Part shown: piece after piece, positions 24,353 through 32,531 of the stretch
Layout of the letters: every line of letters begins with the position of its first letter
Position numbering within the stretch: position 1 is the first letter of the stretch
From: CAZKWG01 sp964615375
GTDB taxonomy: Bacteria; Myxococcota_A; UBA796; CAZKWG01
Reading direction: 5' to 3'
Assembly: GCA_964615375.1 (NCBI GenBank)
Contig: CAZTOW010000048.1
Coordinates: 10,406-74,405, forward strand
Length of the DNA stretch: 64,000 nucleotides
Position numbers and translations under genes: made by a program
Notes under the pieces: model-generated
Seen by the model: the letters and a program-made list of their open reading frames with translations, nothing else
Told to the model about the DNA's origin: nothing
Database searches by the model: none

Positions 24353-25511
24353 GCGCGGGGCGGCTGAGCGCGGGGCGGCTGAGCGCGGGGCGTGTGGCGG
24401 AGAGGAAGCCGATCTCCGACGTGCTCCGGCCGTCGAGGGCGAGCTCGGCCAGGATCTCGCCGAGGGCGGTGGCCAGCTTGAAGCCGTGGCCGCTCAGCCC
24501 CGCGGCCAGGACCACGTTGTCGTGCCCGGGGAGGCGGTCCAGGACAAAGTGGCCGTCGGGGCTCATGGTGTACATGCAGGGGGCGTGCTTCAGGGCCGGG
24601 GGGGTGACGCCGCGGAGGCGCCGGGCGGCGAAGTCGGCGACGCGGGTGAGGTCGTCCGGGTGGAGCTCACGGTCGAGCGCGCTCGGGTCGGCGACCTCCG
24701 CGCCGGGGCCGTGCTCGGCCAGCTTCAGGCTGCCCGCCTCCAGCGAGGGGAAGCCGTAGAAGAAGGAGCCGTCGGGCTCCTGCACGCCCCAGGTGGGGAA
24801 GCCGGCGCCGAGGGCGAGCGAGGGCTCCTGGCAGGAGAGCCAGAGCTGCACCTTGCGCTGAGGCTGGAGCGCCCCGCGGAGCGTGGGCAGCATGCGGCCC
24901 GCCCAGGCCCCGGCGCAGACCACCAGGGCGGCGGCGTGGTGCTCGCCCGCGCCCGTCCGCACGCGCACGCCCGACGAGGTCGCCTCCCAGTCCAGCGCCG
25001 CCTCGCCCGCGCGCAGGTCGGCCCCCAGGGCGCGCGCGCCGGCCAGGGCGGCCCCCACGCAGCGCTCGACGTAGAGCAGGCCCGCGTCGCGCTCCAGAAG
25101 CCCCAGCGCGCCCTCGTAGGGGCGCATGCCGGGCCAGCGGCGGGGGAGCTCAGCGCCGTCCAGCTCCTCGAGCGGCAGCGCGTGCTCGGCGGCGGCCCGG
25201 CGCGTTCCCGCGATGACCTCGCCCTCGGGGGGGCCCACGAAGAGCAGGCCGGTGCGCTCGAAGAGGCGCTCCCCGCGCTCTGCCTCCAGGCGATCCCAAC
25301 CCGCGTAGGCTCTCTTCAACAAGGGCACGTAGTCGGGGTGCTCGAAGTACGCCTTGCGGATGATCCGCGTCTCGCCGTGGGAGCTGCCCAGCGCATGCAC
25401 CAGCGCGTGCTGCTCCAGCCCCAGCACCCGCGCCCCCCGGCGCGCCAGCGCCAGCGCCGCCTGACTGCCCACCCCACCGAGCCCCAGCACGATCACGTCC
25501 GCAACGCTCAT
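24342..25511 (-). CDS. Monomeric sarcosine oxidase / N-methyltryptophan oxidase-type flavoenzyme
   Basis: A protein of 389 residues. Start chosen at the ATG giving M-S-V-A-D-V-I-V-L-G-L-G-G-V-G-S-Q, the FAD-binding Rossmann motif. The C-terminal half has P-C-M-Y-T-M-S-P-D-G-H-F-V-L-D at about residue 310, matching the Cys that covalently holds FAD in this family, and G-L-S-G-H-G-F-K-L near the end. It would oxidise an N-methyl amino acid with release of formaldehyde and peroxide. The last residues are a tandem repeat (R-P-A-L-S three times), produced by a 15-nt DNA repeat, and the end overlaps the methyltransferase gene. Confidence 0.82.
   Translation of the reverse strand: MSVADVIVLGLGGVGSQAALALARRGARVLGLEQHALVHALGSSHGETRIIRKAYFEHPDYVPLLKRAYAGWDRLEAERGERLFERTGLLFVGPPEGEVIAGTRRAAAEHALPLEELDGAELPRRWPGMRPYEGALGLLERDAGLLYVERCVGAALAGARALGADLRAGEAALDWEATSSGVRVRTGAGEHHAAALVVCAGAWAGRMLPTLRGALQPQRKVQLWLSCQEPSLALGAGFPTWGVQEPDGSFFYGFPSLEAGSLKLAEHGPGAEVADPSALDRELHPDDLTRVADFAARRLRGVTPPALKHAPCMYTMSPDGHFVLDRLPGHDNVVLAAGLSGHGFKLATALGEILAELALDGRSTSEIGFLSATRPALSRPALSRPALSR
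24351..24392. repeat. 15-nt tandem repeat at the convergent 3' ends
   Basis: Nearly three copies of GAGCGCGGGGCGGCT lie head-to-tail at 24351-24365, 24366-24380 and 24381-24392 (last copy truncated). They begin on the TGA of the methyltransferase gene and code for the Arg-Pro-Ala-Leu-Ser tail of the flavoenzyme on the other strand. Copy number could vary by slippage and would change only that tail. Confidence 0.85.
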
Positions 25512-25598
25512 GGCTGCCCACCCCATCTGGACGAACAAGGCTAGCGGGACGCCGCGCGATTGTCGAGGGGGACCGCGCGCCCTCGCTGTAGAGACGAG

Positions 25599-25643
25599 AA
25601 GACCCGCGCGCCGGGCCCCCGAGAGGGCCGACGCGCGGGTCTT
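25599..25643 (-). terminator. Hairpin terminator downstream of the HU-family gene
   Basis: A perfect 12-bp inverted repeat (AAGACCCGCGCG at 25599-25610 and its complement at 25632-25643) with a further GGCCC/GGGCC inner stem lies 22 nt after the HU-family stop. On the minus strand it is followed by a short T/C-rich run. It may also stop the convergent end of the flavoenzyme region. Confidence 0.65.
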
Positions 25644-25665
25644 GTGGCTCGCGCGAGACCTCGGC

Positions 25666-25947
25666 TCACTCGCCGGGGTTCAGCGCCTCCTTGAGGCCCT
25701 TGCCCGCGCGGAACACGGGGATGTGGCGGGCGGGGACCTTGATCTCGCGGCCGGAGCGCGGGTTGTGGCCCGTGAACTCGCGGCGCTTCGACACCGTGAA
25801 CGTGCCGAAGTCGGAGATGGTGACCTTCTCGCCCTTGGTGAGGGCCTCCTGGACAGCCTCGACGACGATGTGGATGTACTGCGCGGCGCGGACCTTGGGG
25901 ATGTCCGCGCGCTCAGCGAGAATCTCGGTGAGACCAGCCTTGTTCAT
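25666..25947 (-). CDS. HU/IHF-family DNA-binding protein
   Basis: A protein of 93 residues with the HU/IHF fold: M-N-K-A-G-L-T-E-I-L-A opening, G-E-K-V-T-I-S-D-F-G-T-F core, and the DNA-contacting arm G-H-N-P-R-S-G-R-E-I-K-V-P-A with the conserved Pro that intercalates into DNA. The chosen ATG has a near-perfect AGGAGG site 7 nt upstream; the frame stays open upstream in a non-coding leader. It acts as a nucleoid protein or an architectural factor for recombination and transcription. A clear terminator follows. Confidence 0.93.
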   Translation of the reverse strand: MNKAGLTEILAERADIPKVRAAQYIHIVVEAVQEALTKGEKVTISDFGTFTVSKRREFTGHNPRSGREIKVPARHIPVFRAGKGLKEALNPGE

Positions 25948-26353
25948 GATCGTCCTCCTGGTGTAGCGCATTCTTGCGCCTGGGGTGCGCCTCCGATGAC
26001 CGGAGGCAGACTCACAGACCGTATCGAACCAGGGCACCTCTCGAAGGGGAGCCTTCAAGGGGGACCTTGGATGTCCGACGTGCTTTTGAAGCTATCAGAC
26101 CGATCCCCCTTCTGCCAAGGCCAAAAATGCAGATCGTTCAACGGCAAGGCCAGAATTTGTCCAGCGAGCCCTCTGAGGGTCCGCGCAGGTCCACATTGGA
26201 TGCGCGCGACCATCGGCGATGGAGGCTCAGAATTCGTGGACAGAGCCCAGGATCGCGCCCGCGGGAGGTCGCGCTCCTGAACAGGTTGACCGGGGGGATC
26301 TCGCGGCCGCAGGCGTGCTAACCCGGGACCTGGGGATGGCGCGTGCGCGAGAC
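25948..26353. other. Intergenic region with leader hairpin of the HU-family gene
   Basis: About 400 nt without a credible gene, less GC-rich than its flanks. The part next to the HU-family start contains a small hairpin (GCCTCC at 25989-25994, GGAGGC at 26002-26007) that would lie in the messenger leader. The rest must contain the HU promoter and the 3' end of the Tad operon, but I see no strong -35/-10 pair or terminator. Confidence 0.4.
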
Positions 26354-26752
26354 TCAGGGATCGTACAGGTGCCCGTAGTAGATGCCCACCGCCGTGAACG
26401 CGACGTCGTCCGGCAGCGGCACCATCCCCACCAGAGGTACATAGGGGAGCGTGATCGTCACCGAGATGGTCTGCGGATCGGTGCTGGCGTCGATCTCTGC
26501 CTCGACCTCGGCGTCGTCCGGGTTCACCCCGAAGCGCTCGAGCCACAGGTTCGTGGAGTCGACCGCGACCCCCTCCGGGTCGTCCGCGCTGGCCAGGCCT
26601 CCCGAGATGCGGGTCCCGCGGCCCGCGGCGATGACCGCGCTCATCTGGTGGAAGAGGAACCAGGCCCAGTCGGCGACCCCGGCCACCAGCAGCACCGCGA
26701 GCGGCAGCACCAGCCCGAACTCGAGGGCCTGCGACCCGCGTCGGCGCCTCAC
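26354..26752 (-). CDS. TadE-like pilus assembly protein (last gene of the Tad operon)
   Basis: A protein of 132 residues starting at a GTG that overlaps the previous stop (GTGA). The start is R-R-R-R-G-S-Q-A-L-E-F-G-L-V-L-P, the TadE signature in which a basic stretch is followed by a Glu-Phe and a single hydrophobic helix (L-A-V-L-L-V-A-G-V-A-D-W-A-W-F). TadE proteins are pseudopilins processed like Flp pilins and are needed for Flp/Tad pilus or secretion assembly. The exported part is small and beta-rich. Confidence 0.8.
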   Translation of the reverse strand: MRRRRGSQALEFGLVLPLAVLLVAGVADWAWFLFHQMSAVIAAGRGTRISGGLASADDPEGVAVDSTNLWLERFGVNPDDAEVEAEIDASTDPQTISVTITLPYVPLVGMVPLPDDVAFTAVGIYYGHLYDP

Positions 26753-27141
26753 TGGACCACCATGCGGAAGGTGGTCTCCGCGCGCATGGTGGCGGGGGCG
26801 GGCAGGAGCTGGATGAGCTCCTCGTAGGGCACCGTGGCGATGACCGTGATCATGTCGCCGTCGGCCGTGCTGGCCAGGTCCGCCGCGACCTCCGAGGCGT
26901 CCGCGTCCAGCCCGGCGAGCTCCAGCGCGGACAGGGTCTGGTTCATGCCGACGGTCTCGGCGTCGTCCGGCTCCTCGTGCACGGCCGCGGCCAGCGCCCC
27001 GTCGCGGACGGCCTGCACGACGGCCACCTCGCGGAACAGGTACCAGCCCCACTCGATGACGCCCGCGACGATGACGAAGAGCACGGGCAGCGAGAACGCG
27101 AACTCCACCGCCACCGAGCCGCGGCGCCCGCGCGCCCTCAC
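26749..27141 (-). CDS. TadE-like pilus assembly protein
   Basis: A protein of 130 residues with a GTG start overlapping the TadG-like stop as GTGA. It opens with R-G-R-R-G-S-V-A-V-E-F-A-F-S-L-P followed by one hydrophobic helix (V-L-F-V-I-V-A-G-V-I-E-W-G-W-Y), the same TadE layout as its downstream neighbour, of which it is a diverged paralogue. Two tandem TadE-like genes, often called tadE and tadF, are common in Tad loci; they may form heterodimeric pseudopilins. The frame open further upstream is a shadow of the TadG-like gene. Confidence 0.8.
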   Translation of the reverse strand: MRARGRRGSVAVEFAFSLPVLFVIVAGVIEWGWYLFREVAVVQAVRDGALAAAVHEEPDDAETVGMNQTLSALELAGLDADASEVAADLASTADGDMITVIATVPYEELIQLLPAPATMRAETTFRMVVQ

Positions 27142-28286
27142 CACATCACCGTCGGCGGCCCGGTGACCGTGACGCCGTAGTCCTCGCCGCCCCAGGCCGT
27201 GCCCGCGTCGTACTCGCTCGACGGGTCGATGCGCACCCAGATGTTCTTCGGGCTCTTGGAGTCCGCGACGTCGTAGATGGCGCCCCAGACGAAGCCCTTG
27301 ACGGCGAAGGACTCGTTCCACTTGCCGCCGGTGCCCGTGCAGTAGGAGTCGGCGGCGTCGATGACCGGCATCGGGCCCACCAGCATCTTGCCGTACTTGG
27401 GCTTGGCGACGGAGCTGTTGCTGTGCTGGGTGGGGAGGGAGCCCCACACGCTGCTGTCCCAGGGCAGGCCCTCGTCCTCCAGGATGTCCGTGATCGTGTG
27501 CAGGCTGGAGGTGAGCTCGCCGTTCGAGGTGCTCGCGGTCTGGGAGGTGGTGCCCTCGGGGCAGCTCGAGCTGACCTCACCGGTGGCGTACCACTCCTGC
27601 ATGCAGTCCACGCTGGCCAGCAGGTGGTTCGTGGCCCAGGAGGCGTTGGGACTCGTCCCCAGCGCCGTCCAGCCGGTGTTGTCCACGCCGTCCGGGCTCA
27701 GGCGGAACTCGGCGTCCACCAGCGTGTCCGTGTCCCAGGTCTCGAACTGGCAGTCGGGGATCCCGAAGGGCAGGTACCAGGAGACCGCGCTGGCCGAGAG
27801 GCTCAGGCCCTGCAGGGCTACGCTGGTGGCGGCGGCGCTCAGGTAGTCGTTGTCCCAGGCGACCTTGGAGAACATGGCGCCCATGGAGGCGTCGGCGAGG
27901 TTGACCTGCACCGCGTTCACCGCCACGGGGTCGGTGGACGGGGTGAAGGCCCCATCGGCCCAGACGCCCAACACGACGTCCCCGCCCGGGGTGTTGGCCG
28001 TGTTGGGATCGAGGTCCAGCGCCTCACCGCGGACCTCGTTCAGGGCGGCGACCGCCACCGCCATGTTGCGCGCCTGGGTGAGACCGGCGGCGCTGTCGTC
28101 GAGCATCGCGGCGCCGGCCATGGCCGAGGCGTCGGCGCTCGCCTGGAGCTGCGCCTGGATGAGCCGCGTGTAGCCGAGATCGATGACGATCGCGGCGAAG
28201 CCCATCACGACGACCAGCAGGATCGCCATCATGACCGCGATCGCGCCACGCCTGCTTTGAGGATATCGCCGCCGAGTGTGCGTCAT
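27138..28286 (-). CDS. TadG-like pilus assembly protein
   Basis: A protein of 382 residues. The N-terminus has the TadG/Flp-assembly motif: R-R-G-A-I-A-V-M-M-A-I-L-L-V-V-V-M-G-F-A-A-I-V-I-D-L-G, then a helical stretch A-Q-L-Q-A-S-A-D-A-S-A-M-A-G-A. The remaining 300 residues are an extracellular domain with paired Cys and no recognised fold; the von Willebrand-type domain of many TadG proteins is not evident. It is coupled to tadC upstream (ATGA) and to the TadE-like genes downstream. Role: pilus anchoring or assembly at the envelope. Confidence 0.75.
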   Translation of the reverse strand: MTHTRRRYPQSRRGAIAVMMAILLVVVMGFAAIVIDLGYTRLIQAQLQASADASAMAGAAMLDDSAAGLTQARNMAVAVAALNEVRGEALDLDPNTANTPGGDVVLGVWADGAFTPSTDPVAVNAVQVNLADASMGAMFSKVAWDNDYLSAAATSVALQGLSLSASAVSWYLPFGIPDCQFETWDTDTLVDAEFRLSPDGVDNTGWTALGTSPNASWATNHLLASVDCMQEWYATGEVSSSCPEGTTSQTASTSNGELTSSLHTITDILEDEGLPWDSSVWGSLPTQHSNSSVAKPKYGKMLVGPMPVIDAADSYCTGTGGKWNESFAVKGFVWGAIYDVADSKSPKNIWVRIDPSSEYDAGTAWGGEDYGVTVTGPPTVMW

Positions 28287-29233
28287 TGCATCCCCGAGCG
28301 CATGGTGGGAATGAGCACCTGTATGACGTTAACCACCGCCGGCCCCAGGACAACGGCGAAGAGGGCGGGCAGGATGAACATGACCATCACGACGGTCAGC
28401 TTCGGCGCGGCCTTGGCGGCGCGCTTCTCGGCGTCCAGCGCCCGGCGCTTGCGGACGTGCTGGGCGTGGGCGCGCAGCGAGTCGGCGACGCCCGAGCCGT
28501 ACTTCTCGGCGTGGGCCAGCACGTTGACCAGGGAGGTCACCTCGTTGACGCCCGTGCGATCGGCGAGTCGGCGCAGCACCTCCAGGCGCGGCATGCCGGC
28601 GTTGGCCTCCTGCGTGAGGATCTCCAGCTCTCCCGCCAGCTCTGGCGCGGTGGGCTTGAGCTCGCGGGCGACGCGCATGAAGGAGGCGTCCAGCCCGAGC
28701 CCGGCCTCCAGACAGCTCACCAGCATGTCGAGCGCGTTGGGGAAGCTCTTGAGGATCGCGTCCTGACGCGCCGTGCGCCGACCCTGCACGATCAGGTAGG
28801 GCACGTAGTAGCCGATGTTCGCGCCCGCGATCAGGATGAGCGCGAAGATGAGCGCCTTCGAGGGCCGGAACGCGACCAGCAGGAAGAGCGGCATGAGCAG
28901 CGCGAGCCCAATTCGCAGGGCGAGATAGGTCGAGACGTCTCGGCGCCCGCGGTAGCCCGCCTGGATGAGCTGCTGCCGCAGGGCCTCGCGCTCGCCGGCC
29001 TCCTTGGGGGCGGCGAGGTTCTCCACCACCGCGTCCAGCCGTCGCTCCTTGGGCCCCAGGGGGGTCTGGACGAGGAACTGCTCCTCGACCGGCTCGCTCT
29101 CGGTGGGGCTCTCCTCCTCGGGCAGCTCGGCGGCCTCCTCCGGCTTGCGCAGCAGCACCCAGCCCATCCCGAAGAGGGCGATCAGCATCGCGAAGACGAT
29201 GAGCGGCAGCAGGCTGCCGAGGGCGGTGATCAT
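28283..29233 (-). CDS. tadC: Flp/Tad pilus inner-membrane platform protein TadC
   Basis: A protein of 316 residues of the T2SF (GspF-like) platform family. An N-terminal membrane helix and an acidic linker are followed by two hydrophobic regions and the T2SF helical bundle with S-C-L-E-A-G-L-G-L-D-A-S-F and a C-terminal pair of helices. TadC and TadB form the inner-membrane platform on which the TadA ATPase works. Coupled to tadB upstream (one-base stop/start overlap) and the TadG-like gene downstream (ATGA). Confidence 0.85.
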   Translation of the reverse strand: MITALGSLLPLIVFAMLIALFGMGWVLLRKPEEAAELPEEESPTESEPVEEQFLVQTPLGPKERRLDAVVENLAAPKEAGEREALRQQLIQAGYRGRRDVSTYLALRIGLALLMPLFLLVAFRPSKALIFALILIAGANIGYYVPYLIVQGRRTARQDAILKSFPNALDMLVSCLEAGLGLDASFMRVARELKPTAPELAGELEILTQEANAGMPRLEVLRRLADRTGVNEVTSLVNVLAHAEKYGSGVADSLRAHAQHVRKRRALDAEKRAAKAAPKLTVVMVMFILPALFAVVLGPAVVNVIQVLIPTMRSGMQ

Positions 29234-30177
29234 CAGGTCTCCACCTGCGAGAGCTTGCGCATGATGATGGCCCCGATCGTCAGCGACATCGCCGCGGCCC
29301 CGAGGATGGTGCGCCCCATCGTCGTCGTGAAGAGGGGCGACATGTACTCCGGCCGGATCATCAGGATGGCGAAGCCCACCAGGAATGGCATGGCCGTGAG
29401 GATGGCCGCGCTGAAGCGCACCTCGGCGGTCAGCGCCTCCACCTTCTCCTCGAAGATGATGCGCTCTCGGATGGTCTTGGACAGGTTGTCCAGCATCTCG
29501 ATGAGGTTTCCGCCGGTCTCCCGTTGAAGCAGGATGGAGCTCACGAAGAGGCGCAGGTCGAAGTTGTCGGGGTTGCGCGAGATGAGGTCGCTCAGGCTCT
29601 CGCGGGGATCGCGGCCGAGCCGGCTCTCTTCAGCGACGATGCCCAGCTCGCGCGAGAGCGGCATGGGGAGCTCGTTCGCGCTGATGCGCAGGGCGTCGGA
29701 GAAGGCGTGGCCGGCGCGGAGCGTGCGGGCGATGAGGTCGAGCCCGTCGGGGAGCTGCACGCTGAGCGCCTGGTTTCGCTCGCCCGCCTGCCGCAGCAGC
29801 AGGAGGAACGGGACCGCGCCCAGCGCGAGACCAGCGAAGGCCAGGAAGCTCCGGCTCACGAAGAGCAGCAGCACGAAGCCCACGAAGGAGAAGGCCGCGG
29901 CGCGGACCATGAAGTCCTTGGGATCGTCCTCACGCCCCGCGCGCCGGAGCTGCGTCGCCACCCAGGGGCCGAAGGAGGGGCCCATCCACGAGGGTGCGCT
30001 GAGGTTCGCTTTGCGCAGGAAGTCGGTGTTGTCCTGCCCGATGGCGCCCAGCCGTCGCCCCAGCTTCTCCCGGCGACTCTCCTGACGTGCCCGAATGGCG
30101 TTCCAGGCGAAGAACAGCGCTGCGCCGATCCCCGCGAACCCCAGCAGCGCGAAGATGACCGGCAGGAGCGTCACCAT
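29233..30177 (-). CDS. tadB: Flp/Tad pilus inner-membrane platform protein TadB
   Basis: A protein of 314 residues with an N-terminal helix, two central helices (F-V-G-F-V-L-L-L-F-V-S-R-S-F-L-A-F-A-G-L), and the T2SF domain with A-R-T-L-R-A-G-H-A-F-S-D-A-L and R-E-T-G-G-N-L-I-E-M-L, the typical TadB pattern, then a pair of C-terminal helices. Paired with TadC as the platform of the Tad secretion system. It starts 6 nt after the tadA stop. Confidence 0.88.
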   Translation of the reverse strand: MVTLLPVIFALLGFAGIGAALFFAWNAIRARQESRREKLGRRLGAIGQDNTDFLRKANLSAPSWMGPSFGPWVATQLRRAGREDDPKDFMVRAAAFSFVGFVLLLFVSRSFLAFAGLALGAVPFLLLLRQAGERNQALSVQLPDGLDLIARTLRAGHAFSDALRISANELPMPLSRELGIVAEESRLGRDPRESLSDLISRNPDNFDLRLFVSSILLQRETGGNLIEMLDNLSKTIRERIIFEEKVEALTAEVRFSAAILTAMPFLVGFAILMIRPEYMSPLFTTTMGRTILGAAAMSLTIGAIIMRKLSQVET

Positions 30178-30183
30178 GGCAGT

Positions 30184-31542
30184 TCAGACCTCCTGTTCAT
30201 AATTCCAGAGGCTTGCCGGGAAGGTGATCCCGTAAGCTTCGAGCTTCTCCGCGTACACGGGACGTACCCCGAGGCCGCGGAACACGCCACGCACGCGGCC
30301 GGTCGGCTCCACGTTCGTCTGCTGGAACTGGAAGATCTCCTGGGTCGTGATCCCGTGCTCGTTGATGCCCGTCACCTCGGTCATCGAGACGATGCGGCGC
30401 TTGCCGTCCTGCAGACGCTTGACCTGGATGACCATGTGCAGCGCGTCCGCGATCATCTCGCGGATGGCGGTGCCCGAGATGTTGCCGAGCCCGAGGCCCA
30501 CCATGGTCTCCAGGCGGCGGAAGGCGTGGCGGGGCGTGTTGGCGTGGATCGTGCCGAGCGAGCCCTCGTGGCCCGTGTTCATGGCCTGGAGCATGTCGAT
30601 GGCCTCGGCGCCGCGGATCTCGCCGACCACGATGCGGTCGGGCCGCATGCGCAGCGAGTTCTTCACGAGATCGCGCGCGGTGACCTCGCCCTCGCCCTCC
30701 AGGTTGCGCGGCCGGGTCTCCAGCCGCACGACGTGGGGCTGCTGGAGGCGGAGCTCGGCGGCGTCCTCGATGGTGATGATGCGCTCGTCCGAGGGGATGA
30801 AGGAGGAGAGCACGTTGAGCAGCGTGGTCTTGCCGGTGCCGGTCCCGCCGCTGATGAGGATGTTCAGCTTGGCCTTCACGCAGCCCTGGAGGTACTCCAT
30901 CATGGGCGCCGGCAGCGCGCCGAAGCGGACCAGGTCGGCGGGGCCGATGGGCTTCGTGCCGAAGCGGCGGATGGAGACCGAGGGGCCGTCCAGGGCCAGC
31001 GGCGGGATGATGGCGTTGACGCGGCTGCCGTCGGGCAGGCGGGCGTCGACCATGGGCGTGCTCTCGTCGATGCGGCGACCGACCCCGCTCACGATGCGCT
31101 CGATGATGTGCATCAGGTGCTGGTCGTCGTTGAAGCGCACGTCCGAGCGCTGCAGCTTCCCGTCCTTCTCGATGTAGACCGTCTGGGAGTTGTTGATCAG
31201 GATGTCGGAGATGCCCGGATCCGAGATCAGCTTCTCCAGCGGGCCGAAGCCGAGCACCTCGTTGATGACGTCGTCGGTGAGGCGCGCGGCGTCGTCCCGG
31301 CTCAGCGAGAGCCGGCGGGAGGCGATGAGGTTGGCCAGGGTGGCGCGGAGCTGGGGCTCGATCTCCTTGCGGGAGCGGTCGCGGAGCCGGGAGAGGTCCA
31401 CCGCCTCGATGAGCTCGGTGTGGAGCTGTCGCCGGAGCCGCTCCTGCTCAGGGTTGGCGGCCGAGCTCTGGGTGTTCTGGACAGGCGCGGACTCGGGCTG
31501 CTCGACGACGCCGCGGATACGATCGACCAGGCGCTGGCTCAC
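30184..31542 (-). CDS. tadA: Flp/Tad pilus assembly ATPase TadA (CpaF)
   Basis: A cytoplasmic hexameric secretion ATPase of 452 residues. The N-terminal helical region is followed by the secretion-ATPase domain with Walker A (I-S-G-G-T-G-T-G-K-T-T-L-L-N, about residues 227-240), an Asp box (I-T-I-E-D-A-A-E-L), Walker B region (D-R-I-V-V-G-E-I-R-G-A-E) and His box (G-H-E-G-S-L-G-T-I-H-A-N). Family members drive pilin extension and, in some species, retraction. It overlaps tadZ by 4 nt. Confidence 0.95.
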   Translation of the reverse strand: MSQRLVDRIRGVVEQPESAPVQNTQSSAANPEQERLRRQLHTELIEAVDLSRLRDRSRKEIEPQLRATLANLIASRRLSLSRDDAARLTDDVINEVLGFGPLEKLISDPGISDILINNSQTVYIEKDGKLQRSDVRFNDDQHLMHIIERIVSGVGRRIDESTPMVDARLPDGSRVNAIIPPLALDGPSVSIRRFGTKPIGPADLVRFGALPAPMMEYLQGCVKAKLNILISGGTGTGKTTLLNVLSSFIPSDERIITIEDAAELRLQQPHVVRLETRPRNLEGEGEVTARDLVKNSLRMRPDRIVVGEIRGAEAIDMLQAMNTGHEGSLGTIHANTPRHAFRRLETMVGLGLGNISGTAIREMIADALHMVIQVKRLQDGKRRIVSMTEVTGINEHGITTQEIFQFQQTNVEPTGRVRGVFRGLGVRPVYAEKLEAYGITFPASLWNYEQEV

Positions 31543-32366
31543 AAGGTCCTCCGCAGGCGCATCAGCACCTCCTCACCCTGGCCCGCCACGGCCTCCCAGG
31601 CCTCCTCCAGCGCGCGGGCGGCGCGGGAGCGGCGCGAGACGTCCCAGATCGGGCGCGCCTCGAAGTCCACCTGAGAGAAGGCCGCGTCGTCCCGGGGCAC
31701 GGTCAGCGCGACCGGGATCTCCAGCTGCGCCTCCACCTCGGGCAGCGAGAAGGGGCCGGTGGTGGTCCACTGGTTGATCACCAGCCGGATACGCTCCTCG
31801 CCCACCTGGAGATCACGGAACAGGCGCACCATGCGCAGCGCGTCGCGCAGGGCCGGGATGGCCGGGGTGCTGACCATGACCACGAGGTCGGCCTTGGTCA
31901 CCACGGCCAGCATCGCCTCGTCCACGCGGGAGCCGCAGTCCACGACCACCCGGTCGAAGCAGGTGGCGGCCATGGTCACCATGCGCCAGACGTCGGCGGC
32001 GCGCGGCTGGATGAGGTCGGCGAAGTCGAAGGGCTGCGGCAGGACGTGGACGCCGGAGGCGTGGGTGACCAGATCGCGCTGAAAGCTGGCCGGATCGAGG
32101 CGATCGAGCTGCTCGATGAGCTTGTGCAGGGAGTGGTCGACCCAGAGATCCAGCGCCCCGGCGACCCCCCCGCGGTGAAAGTCGAAGTCCAGCAGGCCCA
32201 CGCGCCCCGTGCGCGCCCGCGCCGCGGCCAGATGAACCGCCAGGAGGGTGGCGCCAGCGCCCCCCTTGGCCCCCACCACGGCGATCACACAGCCGGCGGG
32301 AGGAGAGCCCGGCGGCGGCGTGTTCCCATCGATGAGGCGAGCGCGCTCGCCGATCTGCCCTGACAT
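31539..32366 (-). CDS. tadZ: TadZ/CpaE-like ParA-type ATPase
   Basis: A protein of 275 residues. Start at the ATG giving M-S-G-Q-I-G-E-R, after which a deviant Walker A of MinD/ParA type appears (V-V-G-A-K-G-G-A-G-A-T-L-L-A). Also visible: D-F-D-F-H-R-G-G switch region and V-V-V-D-C-G-S-R-V-D Walker B-like region. TadZ/CpaE proteins place the Tad machine at the pole. The N-terminal receiver-like domain of many CpaE proteins is absent, so this is a short form. The gap to cpaB (32367-32531) holds an inverted repeat, CACCTGG at 32402-32408 and CCAGGTG at 32423-32429. Confidence 0.82.
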   Translation of the reverse strand: MSGQIGERARLIDGNTPPPGSPPAGCVIAVVGAKGGAGATLLAVHLAAARARTGRVGLLDFDFHRGGVAGALDLWVDHSLHKLIEQLDRLDPASFQRDLVTHASGVHVLPQPFDFADLIQPRAADVWRMVTMAATCFDRVVVDCGSRVDEAMLAVVTKADLVVMVSTPAIPALRDALRMVRLFRDLQVGEERIRLVINQWTTTGPFSLPEVEAQLEIPVALTVPRDDAAFSQVDFEARPIWDVSRRSRAARALEEAWEAVAGQGEEVLMRLRRTL

Positions 32367-32531
32367 CAGCGCTCCGAGTGAGTGAACGTCGGGTGCCGGG
32401 TCACCTGGCGCCGCTCGGGGCCCCAGGTGCCAGGACAGCAGAGGAATATTCTGACATGGACGCCCGCGCACCCCCGATGCAGGCGACCTTGAAAGGTTTC
32501 GCCGGGGGTGGACACGCGGCCCACCCCGTCC

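Noticed and set aside
25948..26353. tRNA-like GGTTCGAT on the minus strand
   Set aside because: No pairing T-arm stem or acceptor stem can be built around it.
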